Below, piece after piece: positions 54,354 to 64,000 of a DNA stretch of 64,000 bases. Position numbers and translations under genes: made by a program. Every line of letters begins with the position of its first letter. Position 1 is the stretch's first letter. Source of the stretch: Bog-473 sp963738135 (GTDB taxonomy: Bacteria; Actinomycetota; Acidimicrobiia; Acidimicrobiales; RAAP-2); the NCBI GenBank assembly GCA_963738135.1, contig CAVTVK010000003.1, positions 310,001 to 374,000 on the forward strand. Direction: 5' to 3'. The notes beneath the pieces were generated by a model that saw only the letters and a list, made by a program, of their open reading frames with translations, was not told the origin of the DNA and made no database searches.

Positions 54354-55412
54354 TCAGCCGGCTGCCTCGACCGCTCGCACCCACTCCGCCCACGTCTCGA
54401 TGCGACGCCAGAACAGCTCCCGCGTCCCGGCGAAGTTGTGCATGTGCGCCATGCGGGGACAGACGAACAGGTCGACACTCGGCGCGGACTCGTAGGCGCG
54501 GGACTCGCCGCGCGGATCGAGGAGGACGTCGCGTTCGCCCAATGCGACCAGTACCGGACAACGGATGGCCGCCGCTTCGGCATAGGTGGAGCCTGGCGCG
54601 AGGCACCACAGCACCGCTGTGGCCGGAATGGTGGCGGATCCCCACGGCGGCATGTCGCCGTGACGCGCCGGGTAGTCGTCCATGTCCCGCCGCACGACCG
54701 CGGGATCGACGTCTTCGTAGTGGAAGCCCCAGGCCATCGGCGGCACCGCGCCCTCGTCGGCCTCGGAGGTCTGCAATTGCATGCCGGCGAGATCTGCGAG
54801 ACCGGCGAGCGCAGGCGCGTTGGTCCAGACCGCGTCCGACAGTTGCGTGTCGCTGGGCACCCACGGGAGCGGGAGCGGTGGCAGGCCCGGGGCCGAGGAC
54901 GGCTGGGTCCGGAGCGGGCTGTAGCCCAGCACCGCCACGCCGTCGTAGCCGTGGTGCCGGCCTTGCTGCACGATGGTGAAGGCGCCCCCCATCGATTGGC
55001 CGATCCCGATCGTGACGAACTCGGCGACGGGCCCGAGACCGTCCATCAGAGTGCCGCCCGCCAGCTTCTCCCGGACCACGCTCTCGGCGGCTTCACTGGC
55101 CGCAATGACCGGCGCATAGGTCAGCCGCTCGGGAGCGTGCAGCGAGCTCTCGCCCACGCCGAGGTGGTCGACCGAGACGACGATCCAGCCGCGTTCGGCG
55201 TGCCAGGTGGCCTGGGCGCCGAGCCCGGGACCGGGCAGATCCTCGGTGTAGTACCCCCGCGAGTACCCCGCGCCCGGCTTGGCGAAGCACACGATGGGCT
55301 TCTCCGGCACCGTGTCGGGTGCCGTGACGGTCAGCGCGATGTGCGCCGGTTCACCCAGGCCGGCGGCCTCCGTGACGTCGATCTGCATGTCGAGCGATCG
55401 CACCGTCGCCAT
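54354..55412 (-). CDS. Alpha/beta-hydrolase
   Basis: 352 residues. Nucleophile elbow IGIGQSMGGAFTIVQQGR (G-x-S-x-G), acid in LVALGERDVLLDPRGE and catalytic His in PRMAHMHNFAGTRELF. An oxyanion-type loop VCFAKPGAGYSRGYYTED precedes. No signal peptide, so it is likely cytoplasmic. A cap insertion of about 100 residues (FHYEDVDPAVVRRDMDDYPA) sits before the acid. Esterase, lactonase or C-C hydrolase are all possible; the neighbourhood of ring and side-chain degradation enzymes favours the last two. ATG at 55412. Confidence 0.82.
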   Translation of the reverse strand: MATVRSLDMQIDVTEAAGLGEPAHIALTVTAPDTVPEKPIVCFAKPGAGYSRGYYTEDLPGPGLGAQATWHAERGWIVVSVDHLGVGESSLHAPERLTYAPVIAASEAAESVVREKLAGGTLMDGLGPVAEFVTIGIGQSMGGAFTIVQQGRHHGYDGVAVLGYSPLRTQPSSAPGLPPLPLPWVPSDTQLSDAVWTNAPALAGLADLAGMQLQTSEADEGAVPPMAWGFHYEDVDPAVVRRDMDDYPARHGDMPPWGSATIPATAVLWCLAPGSTYAEAAAIRCPVLVALGERDVLLDPRGESRAYESAPSVDLFVCPRMAHMHNFAGTRELFWRRIETWAEWVRAVEAAG

Positions 55413-55482
55413 TGCCGGCCCCCTTGCCCCGTCTACGTTTCGTGTGGTCGCGCGTCGCCTCGGATTGGCGCGTCGCCTCGGA

Positions 55483-56240
55483 CTACTTCGGGGCGAAGCG
55501 GGTGCCGGCGTCGAGGCGGATGCAGAGCCCGTTGAGCATCGGGTTCTCGACGATGGCGACGGCGAGCTTGCCGTACTCCTCGGGCTTGCCCAAGCGCTTC
55601 GGGAACGCGGCGTCCTTGGTCAAGGTGGCGGCGAACTCCTCGGGGATGCCCTCGGTGAGGCCGGTGGCGAACAGGCTCGGCGCGATGGCCATGGCCCTGA
55701 TGCCCAGGCTGCCGAGGTCGCGGGCCATGGTGAACACCATGCCGACGATGCCCGACTTGGCGGCCGCGTACGCCACCTGCCCGATCTGCCCCTCGTAGGC
55801 GGCGATGGAGGCGGTGTTGATCATGACGCCGCGCTCGCCCTCCTCGGGCTCGTTGGTCGACATGTGGAAGGCCTGCAGACGATTGAGATTGAAGGTGCCG
55901 ATGAGGTTCAGCTCGATCGTGCGGCGGAAGTCGTCGAGCGGGTGCGGCCCGTCCTTGCTCAGCGTGCGCTTGGCGGTGCCGCCGCCGGCGGTGTTCACGG
56001 CGATGTGGAGGCCACCCAGGGCGGCCACGGCGTCCGACAGCGCGGACTCGGTCTGGTTGTCGTCGAGGATGTCGACCTCGTGGAAGGTCCCCCGAGCTCC
56101 TTGGCCACCGCGGCGCCGGCGGACGACGGCAGGTCGAGGATGGCGACGTCGGCGCCCTTCTGACGGAGCAGCTCCGCCGAGGCCTTGGCCATCCCCGACG
56201 CTCCGCCGACGATGACGGCCTTCTTGCCCTTGATCTCCAC
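55483..56240 (-). CDS. SDR, 3-hydroxyacyl-CoA dehydrogenase type II-like (one frameshift)
   Basis: About 252 residues. NAD-binding GGASGMAKASAELLRQKGAD; after a slip near 56094 the chain continues HEVDILDDNQTESALSDAVA, then NTAGGGTAKRTLSKD, the catalytic SIAAYEGQIGQVAYAAAKSG (Tyr-x3-Lys) and the HSD17B10-like end LNGLCIRLDAGTRFAPK. This subgroup oxidises 3-hydroxyacyl-CoAs or hydroxysteroids. ATG at 56240 (MEIKGKKAVIVGGASG) has GAGGAACC-type purines upstream. With crotonases and the acyl-CoA dehydrogenase it would complete a beta-oxidation sequence. Confidence 0.87.
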
Positions 56241-56407
56241 GATCGGTTCCTCTTTCTGTCTCTGATTCCAGGTTCGCTGGGTCGTTCTCGGTCGTGTGAT
56301 GCTGGCTGGCCTGCACCTCCGGCCGCAACCCGAGCAAAGAGTGCACTATATGGCCCTGTATCCAGGCCTCTGACTGTCAGGGGCGGGGCGGGGCTCCAGG
56401 AGGAACC

Positions 56408-57184
56408 ATGGAACGCGATGCCATCTTGTTCGACGTGGCTGACCACGTGGCCACCATCACGCTGAACCGGCCCGACAGCCTGAACTCGTTCAACGAGGCG
56501 ATGGCGTCGGACATGACCTGGGCCTGGGAGACCGTGCGCGACACCGACGACATCCACTGCGCGGTGCTGCAGGCCAACGGCGAGCGGGCGTTCTGCACCG
56601 GCCTCGACCTGAAGGGCGGGAGCGACTGGTTCATGAAGGAGAACGTCTGGAACAGCTTCGACCCGGGCGTGCTCCTGTCACCGAAGTTCCGTTACCGGGT
56701 GTGGAAGCCGGTGGTCACGGCCGTCCACGGGCTGTGCGCGGGAGGGGCGCAGTACTTCTTGAACGAGTCCGACATCATCATCTGTGCCGACGATGCGGTG
56801 TTCTTCGACCCGCACGCCAACGTCGGAATTGTGAGTTCGCTGGAGCCGATCGGCATGCTGCACCGCGGCGTCCCGCTCGGCGATGTCTTGCGCTGGGCGC
56901 TCATGGGCAACGAGGAGCGCATCACCGCCGAGACCGCGCTGCGCGTCGGCCTGGTCACCGAGGTGGTGACGCGGGAGCAGCTGCGGGCGCGGGCGCAGGA
57001 GATCGCGTCGTCGATCGCCCGCCGGAATCCCAAAGCGATACAGGGGACGATCCGCGCCATCTGGGAGTCGCTCGACATGCCGCGCACCGCCGCGCTCCAC
57101 AACGGCCTCTCCTACACGGAGATCGGGAACTTCCCCTCCAACCCGCCGGCACCGCGGGACAAGTCAGAGACGCAGTACCGCTAG
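56408..57184 (+). CDS. Enoyl-CoA hydratase/isomerase (crotonase)
   Basis: 258 residues, intact. VATITLNRPDSLNSFNEAMA, the oxyanion loop GERAFCTGLDLKGGSDWFMK, AVHGLCAGGAQYFLNESDII, and PHANVGIVSSLEPIGMLHRG. In this last loop the usual GGG glutamate is replaced, so lyase, isomerase or C-C bond activity may be more likely than simple hydration. ATG at 56408 follows AGGAGGAACC, an excellent ribosome-binding site. The stop overlaps the convergent LLM oxidoreductase stop by 4 bp. Confidence 0.9.
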   Translation: MERDAILFDVADHVATITLNRPDSLNSFNEAMASDMTWAWETVRDTDDIHCAVLQANGERAFCTGLDLKGGSDWFMKENVWNSFDPGVLLSPKFRYRVWKPVVTAVHGLCAGGAQYFLNESDIIICADDAVFFDPHANVGIVSSLEPIGMLHRGVPLGDVLRWALMGNEERITAETALRVGLVTEVVTREQLRARAQEIASSIARRNPKAIQGTIRAIWESLDMPRTAALHNGLSYTEIGNFPSNPPAPRDKSETQYR

Positions 57185-58152
57185 GCGCTGCCGGAACGAT
57201 CGGGCGTCAGGGCGGACGCAGCGGCCTCCAGATAGGGCCAGGCCACGTCCGGCGGGAGTCCACCGACCAGGGGCTGGAGGCCGAGCGGCGACCCGGCGGC
57301 GACCAGCGCCCGGGCCTCGTCCGGGGTGAGGATCTGGTACGCGCCCTTCTCGGCCTGCATCTCGGCGACGCTGCCGGCACGGGAGATCGACGCCGTGCCC
57401 TCGCGGTGCGCGTTCCATTCGCTGTAGCTGGCGGAGTCGGCGAGGAGGTACGGGCCGATGTCGGCCCAGGCGCGTTCGGGGTCGTCGGCGACGAACACGG
57501 TGATGGGGACGCCGGCCCGGGGGAAGAAGCAACCGGGCGCGTTCGGGCCGCCCTCGGCGCGGTACGCCTCCTCCAGCGTGTCGTCGTGCGTCTCGGCCAT
57601 GAAGAGCATGCCGAGCCGGGCGGCGCGTCGGGCCGCCACCTCGGTGCCGCCGCCGTAGGCGAGCATCGGGCCGCCGGGTGTGTACGGGAGCGGCGTGACT
57701 CGGACCCGGCGACCCTCGACGACGACCTCCTCGCCCGACCACAGCCGGCGCAGCAGTTGAATGCGGGTCTCGACGAGCGCGCCGCGGCCTCGGCGGTCGA
57801 CGCCGAACATGGCGAACTCTTCATTCCGGTAGCCGATGCCCACGACGTAGGAGACGCGGCCGCGGCTGATCAGGTCGACGACGGCCAGGTCCTCGGCGAG
57901 CTTGACCGGCTCGTAGAGGGCGAGGAGGAGCGCGGCGACGTTGACGGGGATCATCGTCGTGCGGGCGGCGATGGCGGCGGCCAGCGGGATCGGGGACGGG
58001 AGGTACCCGTCGTCGACGGCGTGGTGCTGGCTCAGCACGGCGGCGACGGCGCCCCTGGTCTCGGCCCACGCACACATCTCGATGGTGGCGGCATAGAGGG
58101 CGGCCCTGGCCTCAGGGTCGGGTGCGCCCGACCGCATGGCGAATCGCATCAT
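57181..58152 (-). CDS. LLM-class F420/FMN-dependent oxidoreductase
   Basis: 323 residues of the luciferase-like monooxygenase TIM-barrel family. VLSQHHAVDDGYLPSPIPLA, VNVAALLLALYEPVKLAEDL, VDLISRGRVSYVVGIGYRNE, GPMLAYGGGTEVAARRAARL match the family in order. Many actinobacterial members use coenzyme F420 in place of FMN, which cannot be decided here. Such enzymes reduce or oxygenate bulky substrates in steroid, nitroaromatic or terpene catabolism. ATG at 58152 (MMRFAMRSGAP) is the more reasonable start; the frame continues upstream to 58194. Confidence 0.88.
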   Translation of the reverse strand: MMRFAMRSGAPDPEARAALYAATIEMCAWAETRGAVAAVLSQHHAVDDGYLPSPIPLAAAIAARTTMIPVNVAALLLALYEPVKLAEDLAVVDLISRGRVSYVVGIGYRNEEFAMFGVDRRGRGALVETRIQLLRRLWSGEEVVVEGRRVRVTPLPYTPGGPMLAYGGGTEVAARRAARLGMLFMAETHDDTLEEAYRAEGGPNAPGCFFPRAGVPITVFVADDPERAWADIGPYLLADSASYSEWNAHREGTASISRAGSVAEMQAEKGAYQILTPDEARALVAAGSPLGLQPLVGGLPPDVAWPYLEAAASALTPDRSGSA

Positions 58153-58323
58153 GAACACCGCCGATGCGTACCATGCGCCGGCCTGGTGCCTCAACTGGCG
58201 TCACGGCGTCACGGCGTCTGCCGGCCGTCGCCGTGCCGGCCTGCTCCACGACGTGGTCTGGCCGTATCCTCTCGGACGGCAGGATCGAGTCGGGGCGCCA
58301 GGCCCTGAGCGGGGAGGACCACG

Positions 58324-59745
58324 GTGGCAACGACTTCATGGACTGAGATGCCGGGCGCAGCGCCCGACGTCATGCGGGACTACGACCTGGCCACGCTCGG
58401 GTACGAGGAGACCGAGTACAGCCTGGAGGGGACCGCGACCTCGTATGAGCCGGTCGGGGAGCGGGGCGCCGACGGCCGTTGGGACGTGAAGCCCGGAGCC
58501 GAGGCGCCTTTCCGCACCCGCTTCGTGGTCCGCCAGCCAAAGGACCCCCTGCGCTTCAGCGGCACAGTGGTGGTCGAGTGGCACAACGTGTCGGCCGGCA
58601 TCGACGCCGCCCCCGACTGGGGGTTCTTCCACCGCCAGCTGGCCGCCGCCGGCCATGCCTGGGTCGGCGTCTCGGCGCAGAAGGTCGGCATCGACGGCGG
58701 CGGGTTCGTCGAGAGTATCCACCTCAAGCTGTTGGCGCCGGAGCGCTACGGGGACCTGGAGCATCCTGGCGACGCCTGGTCCTTCGACATCTTCACGCAG
58801 GTCGGCCAGCTGTTGCAGCTGCCGAGCGACGAGAACCCGCTCGTCGGACTGCGGCCGACACAGATCCTGGCGGCGGGCGAGTCACAGTCTGCGGCCTGCC
58901 TCGTGACCTACATCAATGCCATCGACCCCCATGCGCAGCTCTTCGACGGGTTCTTCGTCCACGGCCGGCCGGCGTCTGGCGTTGCCTTCGACGGCGTCTT
59001 CATCCCGGCGTCGCAGCGTCTGGGCATGGAGGCGACGCGCGTTGCCATCTCCACGAGGGGCGAGCGGATCCGGGACGACGCCCGGGTGCCCGTTCTCGTG
59101 CTGCAGAGCGAGACCGACGTCATCCTGTTGGGGGGTGGGCTGGCGGCGCAGCCCGACTCGGACCGGCTCCGCGTGTGGGAGATGGCGGGCGCGGCGCACG
59201 CCGACACGTACACGGTCAGCGCCGGCCGCCACGACGACGGTACGTTGCACGCCAGCCGCTTCGCCGAATTGCTGCGCCCCACGACCAGCCTGATCATCGG
59301 CAAGACCGAGACTCCCATCAACGCCGGGCCGCAGCAGCACTACGTGGCCCAGGCCGCGCTGGACCATCTCGTGCGCTGGGTGGCAGGCGGGGAGGCGCCG
59401 CCGGAGGCGCCCCGGCTGGAGGTCGACGACGCGGGGACCGGGTACGTGGTGGACGAGCACGGCATCGCCCGTGGTGGCGTTCGCACGCCGTGGGTCGACG
59501 TACCGACCGCCGTCATGGGTGGGCTCGGCCAGGCCGGCGAGTCGTTCGCCTTCCTGTTCGGGCGGACCGAGCCCTTCGACGAAGCAACGCTGGCGACGCT
59601 GTACGCAGGGGGCGAGGACGAGTACCTCGAGCGGTTCACCGCTGCGCTGGACGCCACCATCGCCGCCGGGTTCCTGATGGAGGTGGACCGCCTGGAGATT
59701 CTGGCGGTCGCGGCGGCCTCGTACCCCCTGGTCCTGGCCGACTGA
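58324..59745 (+). CDS. Alpha/beta-hydrolase-domain protein (Abhydrolase_10-like)
   Basis: 473 residues. SGTVVVEWHNVSAGIDAAPD, GFFHRQLAAAGHAWVGVSAQ, then ILAAGESQSAACLVTYINAI with the likely nucleophile Ser in GESQS, DGFFVHGRPASGVAF, and VLVLQSETDVILLG with an acidic residue; MAGAAHADTY supplies a His. The whole-length pattern is a conserved actinobacterial hydrolase family without a proven substrate. GTG at 58324 follows GGGGAGGACCAC. It is the first of a rightward group that continues with the ABC ATPase (4 bp), SDR and SnoaL genes. Confidence 0.8.
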   Translation: MATTSWTEMPGAAPDVMRDYDLATLGYEETEYSLEGTATSYEPVGERGADGRWDVKPGAEAPFRTRFVVRQPKDPLRFSGTVVVEWHNVSAGIDAAPDWGFFHRQLAAAGHAWVGVSAQKVGIDGGGFVESIHLKLLAPERYGDLEHPGDAWSFDIFTQVGQLLQLPSDENPLVGLRPTQILAAGESQSAACLVTYINAIDPHAQLFDGFFVHGRPASGVAFDGVFIPASQRLGMEATRVAISTRGERIRDDARVPVLVLQSETDVILLGGGLAAQPDSDRLRVWEMAGAAHADTYTVSAGRHDDGTLHASRFAELLRPTTSLIIGKTETPINAGPQQHYVAQAALDHLVRWVAGGEAPPEAPRLEVDDAGTGYVVDEHGIARGGVRTPWVDVPTAVMGGLGQAGESFAFLFGRTEPFDEATLATLYAGGEDEYLERFTAALDATIAAGFLMEVDRLEILAVAAASYPLVLAD

Positions 59746-59749
59746 CGGG

Positions 59750-60700
<951 letters not shown>

Positions 60701-60724
60701 TGCCTGCCAGTGGGGAGGGGTTGT

Positions 60725-61549
60725 ATGAGTTTCACTGAGAGCTACGGGCCGTGGGCGGTCGTCGCCGGCGCCTCCGAGGGGTTCGGTGCCGCGTTTGCGG
60801 CAGCCGTGGCGAAAGAAGGGGTGCACGTTGTACTCCTGGCGCGCCGACAAGCGGTGCTCGACGATGTGGCGGCGCAGATCCGCGACGAATCAGGGGTCGA
60901 GACACGGGCCGTCGCCGTCGACTTGGCGGAGCCGACGGCGATGGAGACGGTGAGGGATGCGACCAGTGACATCGAGGTCGGACTCCTGACGTACTGCGCC
61001 GGCGCCGATCCGAACTACCGGCCCTTCCTGGACCTTCCGGTGGACGTCGCCACGGCCATGGTCCAGCGCAACTGCACGGTGCCGGTCCAGATGTGCCACC
61101 ACTTCGCGGGGGCGATGGTCGACCGGGGCAGGGGCGGCATCATCGTCCTCAGCTCGGGCGCCGCCTTCGCCGGCGCGCCGAACATGGTCATTTACGGCGG
61201 GACCAAGGCGTTCGACGTCATCTTCACCGAGGCACTCTGGGCGGAGTTGCACCCGCTGGGTGTCGACGTCCTGAGTCTCGTGCTCGGCGAGACCGACACG
61301 CCGGCCCTCCGTCGCCTGCGTGCCGAGCGGGGCTTCGTCGACGCGGCGGACGCCCCGCTGCCCGGCGCCGCCACCGTCGACGAGGTCGTGGCGGATGCGC
61401 TGTCCCGTCTGCCCCACGGGCCGAGCTGGATCGTCGGCGAGCAGATGCGCGCCGGGCTCCAGATGCTCGGTGGCATGCCCCGCAACGACGCCGTCGGCCT
61501 GATGGTCAAGTCGGCGAGCGCCACCATGGACAATGTCTCGGAGGCGTGA
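60725..61549 (+). CDS. Short-chain dehydrogenase/reductase
   Basis: 274 residues. Rossmann loop AVVAGASEGFGAAFAAAVAK, RHxx-like discriminator LLARRQAVLDDV, the NAG-like turn TYCAGADPNY, active-site IIVLSSGAAFAGAPNMVIYG followed by GGTKAFD (Tyr-x3-Lys), and VLGETDTPALRRL. The LLARR loop suggests NADP(H). ATG at 60725 is behind GGGGAGGGG. The stop overlaps the next ATG (TGATG at 61547-61551), so it is coupled to the SnoaL-like gene; a joint action on one ring substrate is plausible. Confidence 0.9.
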   Translation: MSFTESYGPWAVVAGASEGFGAAFAAAVAKEGVHVVLLARRQAVLDDVAAQIRDESGVETRAVAVDLAEPTAMETVRDATSDIEVGLLTYCAGADPNYRPFLDLPVDVATAMVQRNCTVPVQMCHHFAGAMVDRGRGGIIVLSSGAAFAGAPNMVIYGGTKAFDVIFTEALWAELHPLGVDVLSLVLGETDTPALRRLRAERGFVDAADAPLPGAATVDEVVADALSRLPHGPSWIVGEQMRAGLQMLGGMPRNDAVGLMVKSASATMDNVSEA

Positions 61550-61974
61550 TGACGTCCCCGTCCGAGTCCGACCGTGCGGCGAAGCAGGACATCGCCGAGG
61601 TCCTCGTCCGCTATGCCACCGGCATCGACCGCCGCGACTGGGAGCTGTTCCGGTCATGCTTCACCGCTGACTGCCGGGCTGACTACGGCGACATCGGGAC
61701 GTGGGAGAGCATCGACACCCTCACGGACTTCATGGTGACGGCGCACGCCGCCCTGGGCCACACCATGCACCGGATCTCGAACATCGCCATCGACGTGCAG
61801 GGCGATCATGCCGCCGCCCGTTGTTACGTCGACGGCATGCTCATGGCACCCGACGGCCAGAGCGGCTTCAATCCGCACGGCTGGTACGACGACGAGTTCG
61901 TCAGAACCTCAGACGGTTGGCGCATAGAAAGGCGGACCTTCACCATGGTGCACGTCCGCATGGTCGGCGCCTGA
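61549..61974 (+). CDS. SnoaL-like ring isomerase/dehydratase-fold protein
   Basis: 141 residues: helix DIAEVLVRYATGIDRRDWEL, FRSCFTADCRADYGDIGTWE, then DFMVTAHAALGHTMHRISNI, YVDGMLMAPDGQS and GWRIERRTFTMVHVRMVG. Asp in GIDRRDW and His in LGHTMH correspond to the catalytic pair commonly seen in SnoaL_4 proteins. It differs from the SnoaL-like protein at 49779. The role is inferred only from coupling to the SDR gene. Confidence 0.85.
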   Translation: MTSPSESDRAAKQDIAEVLVRYATGIDRRDWELFRSCFTADCRADYGDIGTWESIDTLTDFMVTAHAALGHTMHRISNIAIDVQGDHAAARCYVDGMLMAPDGQSGFNPHGWYDDEFVRTSDGWRIERRTFTMVHVRMVGA

Positions 61975-62041
61975 CGCCAGCGATAGCGGTTCAGCGGTTT
62001 AGAAGCTGCTCAGCTGTGTGGCAGAAGCGCCTGGGTCGAGA

Positions 62042-63534
62042 TCAAGAAGCCGACAGCTCGTCCCGCAGCACCCGCCGCAGCAGCTTGCCGGTGGGCGAGT
62101 AGGGGAGCTCGTCCCGGAACTCGAATGACGCCGGGCATCTTGGTGGAGCGCAGCCGCTCGCGTGACCCAGACCTGCAGGTCGGGCGCCGACAACTCGCCG
62201 CCGGGGTGCAGCACGACCACGGCCGCCACCGCCTCGCCCCACTCGGGGTCGGGGATGCCGATCACCGCCGCCTCGGCGACCGCCGTGTGCAGCATGATCA
62301 CCTCTTCGATCTCCCCCGGCGAGATGTTCTCCGCCCCCCGCACGATCACGTCGTCCAGCCGGCCGTCGACGTAGAGGAAGCCGTGCTCGTCGAACCAGCC
62401 GGCGTCCCGCGTGCGGAACCAGCCGTCGTCGGTGAGCGTGTTGTTGCCCACGTACTCTCCGGCCACCTGCTCGCCGCGCACCCAGATCTCGCCCTTCTCG
62501 CCGATGGGGAGGACCGCCTCGTCGACGTCGCGCACCTCCACCTCGAGGGAGGGGAGGGGACGGCCCACCGACCCCAGCCGCGCCCGGATGGCCGGGTCGT
62601 CACTGGCGAAGGCCTCGCGGTGCTCGTCCGGCGTCAGCATGGCGATGGTCGAGCTGGTCTCCGTCAACCCGTAGGCGTTGACGAGGTCGACGTGGGGCAT
62701 GTCGCGCAGCGTGCGCTCGACGAGCTCGAGCGGCATGCGCCCGCCGCCGTAGGAGAGGTGGCGCAGGGCGGGCGGCTCGTTGCCGCTGTCCTCGACGGCC
62801 TGCAGGATGCGCCCCAGCATGGTGGGCACCACCATGGCGTGGGTGATGCGCTCCTCGGTGGCGACGCGCACCCACTCGGCCGCGTCGAAGGTCGGGAGGT
62901 ACATGATGCGGCGGCCGGAGTAGAGGGAGCTCAACACCGCCGCGATGCCGGCGATGTGGTACGACGGCACGCAGATCAGCTGCGCCTCCGTGGGCTCGCA
63001 CCCGAGGAACTCGACGCTCGTGATGATGTACGAGACGAGATGCCGGTGCCGCAGGATGGCGGCCTTCGGCTCCGACGTCGTCCCGCTCGTGAAGAGCAGC
63101 ACGCCGATGTCCTCGGGGTCGACGAAGGGATGCTCGCCGGTGACGGGCTCGGCGATGGCGGCGGCGAAGTCGCCCTTGGTGACGACGCGCTCGGCACCGC
63201 ACGTGCCGAGGCGGGCCACCTCGTCCTCGTCGGCGATCATGATGCCGCCGGCGACCCGGGCCAGGATCCCCGTCAGCTGCTCGTCCGGGGCCCGGTAGTT
63301 GATGGGGGAGAACGGGAGTCCGGCCAGCGCCGCACCGAACAGCGCGACCGGCAGGACGTCGGAGTTCAGGCCGAAGTAGCCGACCATCTCGGCGCCGGTC
63401 TTCTCGAAGTAGATGGCAGCCCGCCGGGAGCGCTCGAGGAGATCCGAGGCGGTGACCCCCCCGTCATGCGAACCGAGGACGATGCGATCGGGGTCGCCCT
63501 CGGCTGCCATCTCGAGCAGCATGGCGATGTTCAT
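62042..63534 (-). CDS. AMP-forming acyl-CoA synthetase, two frameshifts near the C-terminus
   Basis: About 495 residues. ATP-binding P-loop VLLFTSGTTSEPKAAILRHR, then YGLTETSSTIAML (A5), DGWFRTRDAGWFDEHGFLYV (A7), DGRLDDVIVRGAENISPGEI (A8). The C-terminal end is broken by two slips near 62155 and 62110; the real end reads MPGVI..FRDELPYSPTGKLLRR, with the catalytic Lys (A10) in frame to 62042. It activates a carboxylic acid to its CoA ester via an acyl-adenylate, the likely entry step of the region's catabolism. ATG at 63534 (MNIAMLLEMAAEGDPD). Confidence 0.92.
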
Positions 63535-63556
63535 GACGTCCCTTCTGCCCGGACGA

Positions 63557-63868
63557 TCAGTCCGAGGCGGGGAGGGGCTTGGCTCCCTTGACGGTCAGGA
63601 TGGTCTCGCCGACCGAGATGGCCCCCTCGCCGGCCTTGGTGCACAGCAGCTCCAAGCCGAGCTCGTCGTCGCTGTAGCGCTTGCCCAGCTGGGTGCCGCC
63701 GCCGAAACCCTCGACGATGCTCTCGGACGCCGGCTCGGCGTCGGCGGGCAGGAAGGGGTGGCCGCCGCAGCGCAGGTCGACCGGCTCGGCGGGCGCCTTC
63801 ACCACGACGACCTCGCAGGCGTCGGTCGCGCTGCGCAGTCTCGCCCCTGCCTTCAATTGGATAGCCAC
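63557..63868 (-). CDS. Conserved-looking small protein next to acyl-CoA synthetase, unknown function
   Basis: 103 residues: AIQLKAGARLRSATDACEVV, KAPAEPVDLRCGGHPFLP, GTQLGKRYSDDELGLELLCT and VGETILTVKGAKPLPASD. Three Cys, mostly beta. No domain I recognise, but the sequence is ordered and has normal codon use. GTG at 63868 follows GGAAGGACTGCA, a good ribosome-binding site; the longer open frame upstream is probably not translated. It is 22 bp upstream of, and presumably co-transcribed with, the acyl-CoA synthetase. The last 130 bases of the window show no further gene. Confidence 0.65.
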   Translation of the reverse strand: MAIQLKAGARLRSATDACEVVVVKAPAEPVDLRCGGHPFLPADAEPASESIVEGFGGGTQLGKRYSDDELGLELLCTKAGEGAISVGETILTVKGAKPLPASD

Positions 63869-64000
63869 TGCAGTCCTTCCATCCGTCGTCGTTGTCGATC
63901 CGTTGTCGGGTGCCCGCCCGTCGGGGCGTGCACCGGGAACTCCCATTCTGCCCGTTCGGCGTGCTCCGCAGCGAGTCGAGGGGGTGTCGGTGGCGCCTCG

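Overview
The window is high-GC DNA with GTG and TTG starts, tight ATGA/GTGA gene overlaps, a mycothiol-type maleylpyruvate-isomerase fold, an actinobacterial SCO6880-type secretion module, an LAFTG sorting signal and the 'DGGVF.YGDA.F.GSMGG' repeat common in Acidimicrobiia and relatives. I read it as a chromosomal segment of an actinobacterium, most likely of class Acidimicrobiia; this is inference from gene content. No rRNA, replication gene, relaxase, phage structural gene or CRISPR array is visible.

Layout. 1-2.7 kb: the end of a CorA transporter and a surface protein containing three identical 300-bp tandem repeats. 2.9-8.3 kb: a pile of transposons beside tRNA-Glu. An IS30-type element sits inside an IS3-type element, next to an IS481-type element and the decayed left end of a second IS481-type copy; fragments of the tRNA-Glu 3' end recur at the junctions. 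8.3-18.8 kb: haem A/haem O synthesis (ctaA, ctaB), a TlpA-like thioredoxin, an efflux pump, an ABC exporter, serS, a DinB-fold enzyme, a metallo-hydrolase and a secreted CAP/repeat protein. 18.9-21.3 kb: a SenX3/RegX3-like two-component system whose kinase has a ~110-residue insertion in its ATPase domain. 21.6-32.9 kb: a type IV secretion-like module (small membrane protein, TrbL/VirB6-like, SCO6880-like, VirB4-like, VirD4/TraG-like) split in the middle by a GH26-type glycosidase, a sulfatase, a Nudix hydrolase and a DUF1275 membrane protein. 32.8-34.5 kb: an ECF42-type sigma factor and its DGPF/YCII partner. 34.8-64 kb: an acyl-CoA catabolic region with two aldehyde dehydrogenases, two family III CoA-transferases, three crotonases, a double-length acyl-CoA dehydrogenase, thioesterases, SDRs, an LLM flavin enzyme, SnoaL-like proteins, alpha/beta hydrolases and an AMP-forming acyl-CoA ligase, with a TetR regulator, a DUF222/HNH protein and an APC permease among them.

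How the genes fit together. The right half looks like a toolkit for activating a carboxylic acid or ring compound as its CoA ester and degrading it by beta-oxidation-like steps; the substrate cannot be read from sequence. ctaA/ctaB indicate an aerobic haem-copper oxidase. The secretion module lacks a relaxase here, so it may be a chromosomal protein- or DNA-transfer apparatus rather than a complete conjugative element.

Quality warning. At least eleven otherwise well-conserved host genes, including the housekeeping gene serS, carry single-base indels. This suggests residual sequencing error, so frameshifts outside the transposons should not be taken as true pseudogenes. Those genes are given as one span each.
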